This document shows, in pieces, positions 1 to 11,500 of a stretch of DNA of 64,000 bases (its first letter is position 1; each line of letters opens with the position of its first letter). Under the pieces are notes generated by a model. It was given only the letters and a program-made list of their open reading frames with translations. It did no database searches and had not been told where the DNA came from. Made by a program: the position numbers and the translations under genes. The stretch is from assembly GCA_035041965.1 (NCBI GenBank), contig JAPYMA010000669.1, positions 1 through 64,000 of the forward strand, in the 5' to 3' direction. Origin of the DNA: Anisakis pegreffii (lineage: Eukaryota; Nematoda; Chromadorea; Rhabditida; Anisakidae).

Positions 1-332
1 ATCCGTCATTATCTTTCAGAGATCTGATTCTGTACATATGCAGGTAGATGTCAGTCAGGTGAACTATTATTCTGTTCTCCGATGAACCCTTTGAGCACTC
101 AATATGTTACATTTCCGAGCTAATCAGATCCTCAGTTCAACATGCAATTTTTCTGGATGCACAATCTTTTCAAAATGAACAAAACCCGAGGATATCAACA
201 CTTGCAAGCGCTTTCCAATGTTCTCGAAGTGAAATATGAGTTTTTCGAGAGTAGAAGAGTGTGGAGATAGATTTGATGAACAGAATCCGTGGCTCATTAT
301 TGAAAATCATAAAACCGGACTGTGATACATAC
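1..332 (-). other. Left-edge intron of the MLT-10-like gene
   Basis: This stretch follows the donor (GTATGT on the minus strand) of the last exon that can be read in the MLT-10-like gene, so it is most simply intron. Several frames are open for 60 codons or fewer, but none has a convincing acceptor or resembles the proline-rich LSP-type repeats expected later in this family. The rest of the gene should lie to the left of the window. Confidence 0.5.
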
Positions 333-2473
333 GTGTGTCTTCTCAATAGCATCAGGCACTCCAGACATCTCTAGAATAAAGCTCATCCATTGCCTGTAAT
401 CAGGATTTGGAATGGAGTTTAGTGCATTCGGAACACTCAAAAGCGCCTCAGTTCCTTGACCTTGATTGTGAAGACTGAATATCGATGGAGAAAACAAATT
501 CATCTATAACAGATAGACGTTTCTCACTTTAACACTTGTACGACACCAAAATCGAATGACATTATCTACTCGATCTTTCTCGCACTCATTTGATTCATTT
601 ACAACACTGACGAACTGAAGAATTGTCGATTTTTTGATAACGAAACTTTTGTAAATTTGGTATTTTGTTGTAACAAAAAAAACATGGTATTGTAAATTTC
701 GAGAACATTAAGAGGTATTATCGAATTATTCATGAAAACCATCAAATTATATCCATTGATTCCACACCGTTTTTTTCCGTTCTTCTTCAGGTGTCATCGA
801 CAGGAATCGTGGTGAGAACAACGTGAGTTTGCCAACGTCTGTATCATTGTGAATTCCCATTATTTTCACAAGTTCAGTGATTTGACGGACAAACTTCGCC
901 TGTTCATCGAGTATTTCCTGATTCGGATCTCTTAGTGATCGCCCGAGTTGATCGTCGCCATTCTGATCCATACCAAGCAGTTCCTTTATCGCCGCTCTGT
1001 CTTTCTTAACAGTTTTTTTTTTTTGATGGAACCAAATATTCATTCAAAAAAAGGCGAAGCGCTCATCGTCGTTTTCATTTTTACACGAGATGCAGAAATT
1101 CCTTCGAGAATGTTTCCTACCTTCGTTAAAAACGATTTTGTTGAGACGCCCTTCCTCCCACCAATCTTCTGACGAAGTATTTTCAACAGTTGATTCTTGA
1201 GGCGTTCTTTTTCAGCTTTTTTCTTCATCATTATATCGTGTTCCTTTCGAACATCGTCCAGCACTGCTTCAAATCTGAACTTCCGCTTCCTTTCAAATCT
1301 CGTAAAAACTCTTCAATTTCGCTTGCTCTAGAAATGAGGAACTTGAATGCTGGATGGATTATTCGTTCAACTAGGAATCTTTCCTGAGAAAGAAGCGTTT
1401 ATCAACACTGGTAAATCAGGTGTCTCGGCATCCAAAAACCGTGATATTTTATTTTTTCAATGACGAACAAATTGCATGTGAACGTACGTTTTGCGTGTTG
1501 ATTTTCCCTTCACGGTTTGTACCAAGCTCCGAAGTGTTTTTGCAATGAAACCAAACGGAGTGAGCTCGTCGTTCGCGGTTTTCAGTTTATACGAGAGTTT
1601 CGAACGTACGACCGATCGCTTGTAACGTGTCATGAAACCACCAATCCAACGATTGAACGGTGTTTGTGGTTTGTGTTGTGCTCGTGATGAGGACGGCTTA
1701 GATTTCGAGTCGGTTCTGCTTGAATCCGCTTCATTGCGCACTGCCATTCCCGAAACGCCGATCGCATCCTCATGCGGAACCCATTTTTGCCAGAACATTC
1801 GCTTTTGTTGTATTGAATTCAGCTTACAGATCTTTTTTATCTTATGCGCTGAAATGCACTCATACGTGATATATGCACAATCCTTGTAATGCGATTCGCT
1901 CAGCCCTCATAAAGTTCCTTCTTCAGAAACGTTGCGATAAAGAAAACTTCAACAAATAGTGTCTGTTATTTTTACACAGTCTTGTGCAGTTCCTGACCGA
2001 AGCAAGTCTCTCATTATTCTATAGCTTGAATGTGTACTATGTGAAGTGAAATATGATACTGATCAAAAGTAGGCATTCTCGTGTGACATTCTCAGTGAAA
2101 TATCCGGATGAAAAGTATGGATCATTGATGCTTTCAACTTTTGAAAGGATCATTTAACTAGCTTAATGAAATCACGGAAAAGAGAAGTTCGTCCGAAGTA
2201 TTCAAGCTGATTACATCCAGAATAGATGTCGCTAAAAATTACTGGCTAACCACGTAGTGGTAGAAGTCGTTTTGCTTCCACAGCTTCCATCACATCATTC
2301 ACGCATTTCGAATGTTTATAAATGGTATCTGCTTTCTGAGAGCAACTGTAGAATCTGCGTTTGTGATATTCGTTCAGCTTTTGAGCCCTGAAAAGCGTTT
2401 CATATGAACTTCTTGTTGACGCATCGGTTCGAGAGCAAGGCTTCTTATGAGTGACCAAAGGAATTAGTCCGAT
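333..2473 (-). CDS. Moulting-cycle MLT-10-like protein, partial
   Basis: Nematode-specific family (Pfam Moulting_cycle) tied to cuticle shedding in C. elegans; its biochemical role is unknown. Exons read on the minus strand: 2473 or 2443 to 2251, 1848-1488, 1383 or 1378 to 1121, 1004-768 and 503-333. Family signatures are LFSPRFLSMTPEEE in exon 4 and NLFSPSIFSLHNQGQGTE in exon 5; exon 2 carries TPFGFIAKTLRSLVQTVK and exon 3 a lysine-rich coiled-coil-like stretch. Phases agree at the exon 1/2, 3/4 and 4/5 junctions. Two points are unsettled. The exon 2/3 join works only with the acceptor at 1379. Exon 3 changes frame around 1275-1309, either through a 35-nt mini-intron or an indel. The N-terminus with the expected signal peptide was not found, and the C-terminal repeats lie outside the window. 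The family call is from remembered motifs. Confidence 0.72.
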
Positions 2474-2596
2474 CTCGTGAATATAAACAATAAAAGTTGG
2501 TCAACCTAATGCAGTTCCTGAACGCTTTTGATGTGATTCGGAGATGGGATTTTTGAGAGCGAATGCACCCAGTTGTGATTAGTTACTGGTCTTGTG

Positions 2597-3551
2597 ATGG
2601 ATGCAATCAAGGAAGCCTATGATGTTTTCAGTGCAAAAGAATATGGAAATGTGAGTGCGTTGAAGACGGACGATGTGTTTGTTAGGTATGTTGCATCAGT
2701 GATGTTCACACGAGATTAATGATCAAATTTTACGAATATTTTGCGGAAATAATCTGATTGACTATCAATGGCAACATAATGATTTATTGCTCTATTCGCA
2801 CTCTCGGAATGAAAAGGTCACACTCATTGCGATTTATTCCATTTGGAAACGTTTAGTAAGATGCTGCTCCAGTTACTTCAGTTCTTGCAACCTACGTGTT
2901 GAGTATGGAACAAAAACTAAATCGCTTTTTAGAAGCACAATAAATTTGTTCATTCGCTCATCAAGGCAGAAGGTTTCAACGAGCCAATACATCGAAATCA
3001 TGTCTGATTTGTTTATTGCTAGCTGTTCAAGAGGTTGTGTATCATGCAGAACGAATTCAGCGAGGTGTTTCATTGGGAATCCGATGCAATTTTGCATTTA
3101 TATTGTCGTATGTGAAAAAAGCTAACAATATCAATGGTAAGCTAAGATTTCAAATTAGCTGATCTCAATCACTGAAGACGATTTCAGCTCTCTCCGACAG
3201 AAATTCACGCTCAAATACCAAATTTATCAAATGAAAACTGTTACTTAGCGGTTCCAACCGATGCCATAATGCCACTGAGCCCTTGATGAACCCAATATTT
3301 GTACATATTTTCAGTCGATTCATCGGATATAGGTAGTGCAATCTTTTTACCATCATAATAGTGAGCCAACGGCATATTCTGTCGTGAAAAGCCCTCAGCA
3401 CTATCAGCACTTGAAACAAATTCTAGCGAACCTGTGTAAAAAGCATCACATCAAGAGATTCGACCAAAATTACCAAATTTTTTCTTCAACCTATCAACAG
3501 TTTCAACAGTTGCTCGCTGTTGTTTTAAACCTCACTAATTATATACAATAA
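2597..3551 (+). pseudogene. Coding-like stretch with broken frames
   Basis: A clean short ORF starts at 2597 (MDAIKEAYDVFSAKEYG) and ends at a GTATGT donor after 2685. Further on, protein-like segments occur in different frames: MEQKLNRFLEAQ near 2905, AEGFNEPIHRN near 2970, EVVYHAERIQRGVSLGIRC near 3040 ending in a GTAAGC donor near 3135, PTEIHAQIPNLSNENCYLAV after an acceptor near 3185, and QILANLCKKHHIKRFD near 3430. Joining them needs at least two single-base shifts and passes stop codons, so this is either a decaying gene or error-bearing sequence. I do not recognise the protein. A 112-codon frame also runs through 2787-3125 and is an alternative reading. Confidence 0.28.
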
Positions 3552-5211
3552 AAATTGAGTCTTCCTTTGATACGCCTCAATTCGCTGTAATATTAACTTA
3601 ATATCTGACTGCAGTTCACTTCAAGGTAATTCAATGATGTATCTATGGTCATGCGAATCGCACGAGTATAATCAAGCACGGAGTCAGGAACGATTGAAAT
3701 TGTAATTCAAGCAGTAAACAAAAAAGAATGAGCAAAATCATAGCAAATTACAATCCGAGGAATTGACACGATTTCTGATTAAAATTTATCAGTAACCGAA
3801 CTCACCTAGAAAACAAAAACAGCATAATGAGAGCAGCGTCATTATCCTCATACGATTCATTCACATCAAATATATCTGATATGGCAACATCAACAACTCG
3901 TATTCATCTGCAAAATTTTCAACTGGATGGCACTGTCACGGTCTAATCCTTATGGATGTCGCTGATCTGAGCATTCGATAGAAAAAAAGTATCAGATGAG
4001 TTCTCCGATATAATTACTTTTTGTACGATTCTAAATAGAGCTGTCAATAAAATTATCGAGAGAAGTTTCTAAGGTTACAAGGCAAATATGGCGAGCTACT
4101 TAAAAGATATCATAAAAAATGATTAAATGGTTCAAGGACTGTTCTACCCAGGTTCGGAAAGCCCCAAACCATTGGAAAATCAGCCGTTTACAATCCATGA
4201 TGAGCAAAACAACTCAGAAGTTGGGTAACGATAACAGCTTAGTAGACTGATTCCATTTTGATAAGGTAATCTCAAAGCAATGAGGCATAAATGAACACGA
4301 AATAAATAACCACGCTTGTAAGTACACATGTTGTCCTCATGAGTAACCTTTCTTATCGATCACTGACACTGTATCAGGAAAACATTTCAAACCTCTTCAA
4401 CGTACCATAAACCAATTTGAAAGAATTCATGAACGCAACAGTCGTCAGAGGTGAACGGATATTTCAAATATGACAGTTGAACATCCTAACATAACAGCTG
4501 ACCAAAATGAAGAACGGTGTAGAAATCTGAACAGATTGCTGAATAAAACAAGATAACGAAATCAGGAAGTCAATGATATGAACGTGAAAAAGTCCATCCG
4601 AATTACGGACAAAAGAAGACGCGATACCGTGTAATGTCATAATGTCATAACAATCAGTCATTGTCGTGATTAGATAATCACGAAAAGGAAAAGAGTTTAA
4701 AATACGAAAAGAAAATGATTCATGAATTTACAACGTTACCATAAGAATCTAAGGAGACTGAACAAAGGCAAGATAGGAAATGTGATAAGAAGGGCATCAA
4801 ATATAAGCCATCATAAGGATTATTAATAGAAACGAATAAGAACAACATGAGAGTATGAATATCGAAAGAATGGCGAATCATTCATCCCACATTTCTTGTT
4901 CTGTACGGTTTATCTGTATCGTTGTAGATTATTGTAAGCCGTATTACTAATAGTTAAGTTATATTTATTACTAATAGTTAAGATGACTAATGATATTAAT
5001 AGTTAAGGTCACAATATTGATAACAGTTAAGATTAATTCGAAATCAGTAATAAGTAATTGGAAATTTTGAATTTAAGAGATATTATCGCGAGGTGTTGTT
5101 ATCATTAATAATGTTATTATTACTGGTAGTATAACACTGTCGTCATTATGAATGTCGTTGTTTACGTCGTTATCATTATCGATTACATTTTCCTATGAAT
5201 GCTATGGCTAT
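3552..5211. other. Gene-poor AT-rich DNA
   Basis: No exon with both a plausible frame and splice sites is visible on either strand; open frames stay under about 65 codons. The only structure seen is the short TAATAGTTAAG-type repeat listed separately near 4.95-5.03 kb. Confidence 0.6.
4942..5033. repeat. Short degenerate repeat (TAATAGTTAAG)
   Basis: About four irregularly spaced copies of an 11-base motif close to TAATAGTTAAG occur within some 90 bases, separated by AT-rich spacers. It reads as a decayed minisatellite and has no visible coding role. Confidence 0.6.
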
Positions 5212-5233
5212 GGTTTAATTACCTAAGTTTGAG
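5212..5233 (+). ncRNA. SL1 spliced-leader-like sequence, donor missing
   Basis: These 22 bases match the nematode SL1 spliced leader at 21 positions; the only change is C to T at leader position 13. In a working SL1 RNA gene the leader is followed at once by a GT splice donor. Here it is followed by ATTGAAAG. That tract resembles the C. elegans SL1 RNA sequence that comes right after its first six intron bases, so the donor may have been lost in a 6-base deletion. No Sm-binding site or 5S rRNA unit is visible nearby. It is either a dead SL1 gene or the 5' end of a retrocopied trans-spliced mRNA. It should not act as a leader donor. Confidence 0.6.
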
Positions 5234-6495
5234 ATTGAAAGATTAACGACAAGTGCGTATAGTCGTTACAGTCATAACAACATTGAGAGCAGTGATTAAG
5301 ATGGACAGCTCGTAATCTTAATTTGTAGCGGTATTTCAAAAATATAATTGGTACTCTTCTCGTGCATGTTTCTTAATTCAATCGCGTTTCAATTCAGATT
5401 TGTATTTTTTGCATCGTGCAGATATTATTGTCTATCGATTCAATGAGATAAATTCATTCATTCATGATAATGGATAGTGACAAACTTGGGTGTGTATCAT
5501 AAAATGATGAAATAGTTCAGATACATAATAAACTCAAAAGAGCAATGCAATGTGACACGTTGATCGACCACCTCCAAAAAAAAGAACAGAAAAGAAAACT
5601 GATTGCATTTTAATGAAATTAGATCGGCGAATTTTGTTCCTTTGAAATTTAAAGAACCATCTTTAAAAAAATTGATTTCTGTACTTCAGTTGTGGAGTTA
5701 TGAACACCATTTGATTTCAAAAATTTATGATAGAACATATTCTCACTGATGGATTACATACTTTAATGAATAGTGTTGAAACTATGCAAGACTCAAAAAA
5801 CGTTACTTCACAATGCAAACAAACATAAGAGCCGTTCGAAACATCTAAATTCGATTGCGATAACTGAAAATTCATCGTATAATTTCATAACATAGAATGT
5901 GATTGATGTGATGAAATATTGCAAATTTAAGTGGCATTTGTCAATGGATACTCGACGCATTTCTAGGTACTTTAACAGATTTTCTGGTTGATTCAATGGT
6001 GAGCTTCGTTTATCGTCAACCAACGAAGTTGGGTGCTACATGAACCCTTGAATGGAGTGAAAGTGAGTGATGAGGTTTCACATTATTTCAAAAGTATCTG
6101 AGGAAGAATGAGAATAATAACTGAAGAGTTTTGAACAATGAAGATTATTTCTATGAACAGTTCGAGCAGTTTCATTAAAACGATGATATCCAGTGAATAT
6201 GCGGAAGCTATGGATTTTTGTTGCGATTCAACAAATTCTAAGTAGATCTCTGTGAAATGAACAAACGTAATGACGAGTTTCATAACGGTCAGTCGGTGAC
6301 AGAAGATTGGACGTCATTCATTATGAGGTAAGATTGCGTTCAGGTCCCTTCGAGCACCTATGAGATTCTCGTACCCTCCGATCCTACCCACTGCCCTTAG
6401 AGGCCGCTGAGGTCGGGGAATTTGAGCCTGATTTCGCCCCAAGATCAAATCGTAAGCAGGAAGGAACTGCGAGAATTGTGCTTAAAAGATAGGAG
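5234..6495. other. Gene-poor DNA with a local GC rise at the end
   Basis: No supported gene. The sequence is AT-rich until about 6,300 and then becomes noticeably richer in G and C to about 6,600. A GAG-GTAAGA donor-like site at about 6,330 and the candidate exon at 6,496 fall in this richer part. Confidence 0.5.
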
Positions 6496-6609
6496 ATGGG
6501 TAAACTAAATCGACGATTACGTCTGAGGACTTCCAACCCCTTCTCACCACATCCCTTCTATCCTCGATACCCACCAACAGAATTTGACCGTTTTTCTTTG
6601 ACAACAAAG
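6496..6609 (+). CDS. Candidate single exon, unrecognised
   Basis: A 38-codon frame begins MGKLNRRLRLRTS, continues through a proline/phenylalanine/tyrosine-rich segment and ends in phase 0 at a good donor (AAG, then GTAAGA). The local rise in GC and the clean donor are the only support. No matching downstream exon or family was found. A weak direct duplication of the TTTGACC-containing end recurs about 110 bases on, which argues for chance as much as for coding. Confidence 0.18.
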
Positions 6610-7587
6610 GTAAGAACGCAACACTCTTCATCTGTTTTCAGTCTGGTTATCACCTTTCAAAACATGCATTCTTCACTGACGAATCCTCTATATTGTCGAA
6701 CAGATTTTGACCTTTTTTTTGTCGCACCAAAATGAGAATACGATTTTCTAGGGCAGTTTTTTTCTTAATACGTATTTTAAGACCACGGTGATGAACTTCA
6801 TCTTTGATGGTTCGGCATTAATTTTACACATCGCATTGCTCCTAAACTTTTTCTCAAACACTAGAATTTTTAAAAATCCACTGTCAAAAATTTCTGTGAT
6901 CTACGCAAAAAGATGCCCTAGAAACCTTCATTCGTATTTCAGGGAGAGATCGTGTTGTACAGGATTATTCAGAGACCTCATGAAAATGATCATAATCGAT
7001 TCTGCATCATCTGCATAGATTATCATGCATATTTTGCTTTTTTTTTATCACGCACGCCTCCAGTTAACCTAACTATCTCATTTCCAGTGATAATGAAAAC
7101 GAATCTCTGCAATTAATGGAAATGCATTGAAACGTTTAGATGCTAACATCTTCATTATGGGATGGGAATTTTTAAGATTGATATAAATGTTCATTTCGAA
7201 TGCTCTGTGGAAGTGCTTTCAACTCTGCGGACTTCAGTCTACAATATACATTTCTCTGCACTCAATTCATCACCTTCGGTAATCCGAGTGCCGAAAATCG
7301 CTACTGCCACACTACCGAAAACAATCACTTCATCAAAATGTAGTATAATAGAAATGTTTTGTTGAATGACTATGGCTGTGAATGACTCCGAAGTGTTATG
7401 ATTTGATCTATTGTGACAGATGACACGCAAGTGCGATTTATCGTACGTCGAGCAGTTATGTGCATTCTAATAATAACTAATCATTGAGAACTGATGATGA
7501 CAAGAGAATTGATGTGTAAGATGAGAATTGATGACAAGTCGTGAAATCAACATGAATGCATTTATTCTTAGTTATTGATGAATCTCA
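6610..7587. other. Gene-poor DNA
   Basis: Only short open frames (under 77 codons), without splice support or a recognisable motif on either strand. Confidence 0.5.
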
Positions 7588-7931
7588 TTGAACGTAGTAG
7601 GTACCACGAAGATAAGCCCATGTGCCAGCCAGCACTTTCAAGAAATCGCTGATAACGATGCAAATCTGTGTTGTGTTCACTTCAAAAACGAACACATAAA
7701 TAACATCGGCTATGATTATTACACAGTTTGTCTAAATGAAGTAAGATGTGAACACATTCAGGCAAAAATCCTTTCTGGAAATTGTTTTGTGCGTATAATG
7801 GCTCTCCATTGAACAACCATAATCCCAATATTGCCATTGACATTCAAAAACTGGTCAAGAAACGTCGTCCAGTTGAAAACGCCCCTACAGAGAACCATTA
7901 CTCGCCCCTAGTCAAAGCTATCTGTGAGTAA
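7588..7931 (+). pseudogene. Decayed FLYWCH-type zinc-finger fragment
   Basis: The first frame reads GYDYYTVCLNEVRCEHIQAK and ends MALH; after a one-base shift it continues NNHNPNIAID, then KKRRPVENAPTENHYSP and a stop. The layout of tyrosine pair, cysteine, cysteine five residues later and a histidine-asparagine-histidine-asparagine-proline block resembles a FLYWCH zinc finger. These fingers occur in some nematode transcription factors and in Mutator-like transposon proteins. The aromatic W is replaced and the frame is broken, so this is probably a fossil. A second partial copy of the last block lies near 8,157. The family call is by pattern only. Confidence 0.35.
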
Positions 7932-8497
7932 ACCTCAGATGATGCTCGTATGAGCTCGAACCGACTTGAAAAACTCTTGGGTCACTCATGAAGAACCACA
8001 CGTAACAACTGAAATTTAAGTGTGGGCAAGACATCGTTTAGTGGAAATTTTCTTGTCCTATTGCGACGGGAAGCACAATCGTGAAAATCTTTTTCGTCAA
8101 CACAACTTTCATCCTTCATACATAACACTGCTTGTTTCCGTTTGCTGATCATATTTCAAAACGGTTGCTCTCTATTGAATAGCCATAATCCCAATGGACT
8201 GAACGGTACTGCTTTGTATAAGGGCTTGTTAGGTGGTGGTATCCGTTGTCAATGTTTTAGTAGCGATACAAAATGGAGCTCATTGTTCAGTGACGAATTA
8301 TTTGCGACAGTCTACATTACGGAAACGCATCTTAAATTTTTCTGATGAACTTCCTGTGTTATCATTTGGTACACTGCAGCCGTATACATCACCAACAAAA
8401 TTTTAGTGCCCATTCGAAAATAATTTCTGCTTAATCCACCGAACGCAATAAATGGCAAATCTGAACAATTTGTAGCCAAAATAAGATAAGCGGATAT
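7932..8497. other. Spacer with a partial repeat of the upstream fragment
   Basis: At about 8,157-8,196 a segment repeats the ATTGAA-CATAATCCCAAT block seen near 7,805, with a few changes. Open frames on both strands are short and unsupported. The 3' end of the Arp10 gene begins at the right edge. Confidence 0.5.
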
Positions 8498-8503
8498 TTT
8501 ATT
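8498..8503 (-). other. Polyadenylation signal of Arp10
   Basis: AATAAA on the minus strand, about 70 bases after the Arp10 stop codon, a usual distance for a nematode 3' UTR. Confidence 0.6.
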
Positions 8504-8570
8504 TTGAATGCAAAATATATATGGAACATAATAACATATTATGTTTAAAAATTTAAAACTCTGAAATTCA

Positions 8571-11500
8571 TTATCGACTTCGAAGCGTATCAACTCCATC
8601 AATTTTTGCAGTCCAATCAGGAACCACTTTCCGATTGAGCCAATCCTCACGTGACAACGAACGATACTGAAGAATATCCAACGATCCGAACATACTTCCT
8701 GAATGCGATGAACTTATTTTGCAATCAATCAACAATGCTAACATCTTTTCACTAATCGGTCACGATTGCTCATATTTTTGAAAAAAAACATTCTACATCG
8801 CTGTTCAATATTGCTTTTTCATTAGAAGCAACAAAAAAAATCACTCAAATTCACACGTTTAAAATGTCTTAAAGTGCTCATGACGGATATTTGCTTAATC
8901 CTTCGTTTATTGAAAGACAGCGCGGATGGTTCAACGCGAATGATTCAATTCGTGAAAACGTTTGAAATCGCAATGGAAAAGCAACCTCCAAGCCAATTAG
9001 CATAGTGTTCCACAGACGTATTGGGTAGTTTAAAGAACTTCACAGAATCAATGTTGCCAAGCTTCGATGCATAACAATCTTCTTTGACAAGACGTAGTAA
9101 TTCTTGCTTGAGACGTGCATAGAATCCTTTCATTGCGCATACACCACCAACCAATATCAAACCGTTCAACAGTGTTCTTCGTGTATCGATCGGACTCTGA
9201 GCAAAACTTACGTTTTCAACTCGTTCGAACAAATTTTACTCATTGCTCGTTCGAACAAATTTTACTCATTGCTTGTTCGAACAAATTTTACTCATTGCTT
9301 GTTCGAACAAATTTCACTCAATGAAAAAGCTACTAAGTTCAAAAAGTGCTGCTACAGTCTTGAAAATTTTTGAATCTGTGATTGGTATTACTGATCAATG
9401 CCGTGATCGATGGAACAGGTATAAGAATTGCATGCTCTGTGAACCGTTCCCGACACTTATCATACATCTAAATGCAACTGCGAAACTTTGCTAGACTGTT
9501 GTGGATTCACCACCAAAGACAATACTGGATAACGAGAATTCGAAACTAAAACAATCTACGACTGAGGAAAAGCGATGATTTATTCTACCCGATAGATTGA
9601 ATCCAGTATTAATTGCGGTAGTGATTTATCGTTATCGTTCCATTCGAACAACACTTCAGCTGCCCACTCTCTGAAAATGCACCTCATTAAACAATTCATT
9701 CGCAACAACCACTCAATACATCCATAAACCAGCCAAAGTCGAAGGCAACTACGATGCACACGAGAATTCCTGTTTGAATGAATCAAACCGTCAGTTTTTC
9801 ATTAGCACAGAACTGAGTTCAGTCATATCAAAAATTGACTGACCCTAAAAATATGATTAAATTTGCAACTGGATAATACACTCGGAAGATGAATAACTGC
9901 GAGCGAAAACATCAATATGAACGGTAGAATCACCTGATTACCCCAGGAATGTGAAGCATTTCATCACCAAGTGGAAGGCTGAGACCGCACGGTGGTGGCG
10001 GTATATCGCCTTCAATATTATAATCTGAAAACAACAAATCGGAACATTTTGGATAACAACTTACAGTAGGCATTATTCAATATCAACTAAATTGACAATT
10101 ATTATGACCAATTCATCAATTACTGCTATCTTGAAGTGACTCTTCTGTGAAATTCACTAAGTTCTGTGAAGCTAAATTCCAAAGCTAAATTAACAATTCT
10201 GTGAAGTTAAATTCCAAAGTATACAATTGTTACTGAATCGCCCTTCTCATGTCTTTTTTTAGAATGATGTCTCAGAAATACGCTTTTAAAATAGACTATT
10301 GTAAGAATGTGTTGACGCTTGGAAGAAAATAGCATTTTCAATGCAAATTCAGTCAGGTTCGATAAGGTTCAAAATAAGGACTAAAATGGGTATAGATGAA
10401 TCAGAACGATATTCAGCTCTACCTGCAGCTTGTATTTGTAGACCACGATCCATTTTCGTAGCAAAACAAAACCTTACAACGATATCTTCTAGAATGCAGT
10501 TTTTTTCCAGCAAAACGTCATCCTTTTCATTCACTTCACGCTCCGTTCCATCCGCTGTGACCACCTTTCCGTGCCTTCAATTTCGAGTGATATCAGCCTT
10601 ACTAAGTTATTCGTGTTATCAATTCCGTGAACATGATCATTCCTATTACACCATCACAATCACTATCATCACACAACTGATACAATCGCTTCATCAACTC
10701 ACTTATGTAACAATTCTAAGACCCTTTGCTCGAGTCGTCCTGCACCCACCGATGACACCTCCCAATTGCTCAACACCGTCACTCCTTCGAGAATCTGCAA
10801 AACGATTTTCTTTCAATCAACACAACCATCTCATTGGTGCAAATAATCGTCAGTGCGACAATACCGATAGACAATACTTTCATACGTATTCTCAAATCGT
10901 TCACCTGACTAACAATTCTGAATTATTTTCACTGTCACAAAAACAATAAACAGATCTTTTGAATTAGTTGAACTTAAGACCAATGCATCGTTCACTTACT
11001 TCGAAGAGTATTATGCAAATTTGATCATGAATAAATCAAGAAATAAGCAATATTATACGTGAATAATGAACAAAAAATCAAACGACTGAATGAATTAAGC
11101 ACCGTACAAACAAATGGACGAAAGAAATGAATTGATCAAGAATGAACCGGTATGACAAGAGCTTCTTTGAATCCGACATCAACAACGAGTGCGTTCGATG
11201 CGGCGAAAGGGAATGTGGCGAGTAGATGTGAGGGTGCGAAGAGCACCGATGGCGCATCGAGCGCTTCGAACAATGCTCGTGCCATCAAGTGACGACGTTC
11301 GGTCGGCTCGAGAACACTTTCAACGATCACAATACGACGATCTTTGGCTACTGTCAGCAGATTCCTTCACGATGCAAATATTCATTCATTTATTTTGGAT
11401 CACTTTCGAACGCTTGCATCTGTTATCGCTAACATTCAGTCACCTATTGCATGAATCTATTCACAGGCTTTTCTTCTCCATTCCATTTTGATAAACTTCG

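Noticed and set aside
2873..3419. Minus-strand frames of 74 and 84 codons
   Set aside because: They are antisense to the broken plus-strand pieces and have no donor or acceptor in phase.
5482..5492. Inverted 11-base SL1 fragment (CAAACTTGGGT)
   Set aside because: Eleven matching bases are expected by chance at a few percent in a window of this size, and the rest of the leader is missing.
8945..8985. Alternative Arp10 ending by read-through after WLGG
   Set aside because: The spliced exon at 8698-8571 restores the conserved FGSL...VPDW end in phase.
9104..9494. Repetitive VRTNFTHC/FEQILLIA-type protein on the plus strand
   Set aside because: Produced by the 26-bp tandem repeat within an Arp10 intron and overlapping a conserved antisense exon.
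10341..10949. 202-codon plus-strand open frame, the longest in the window
   Set aside because: It lies opposite two conserved Arp10 exons and their intron; composition (Ser/Gln/His-rich) is what an antisense frame of those exons would give.
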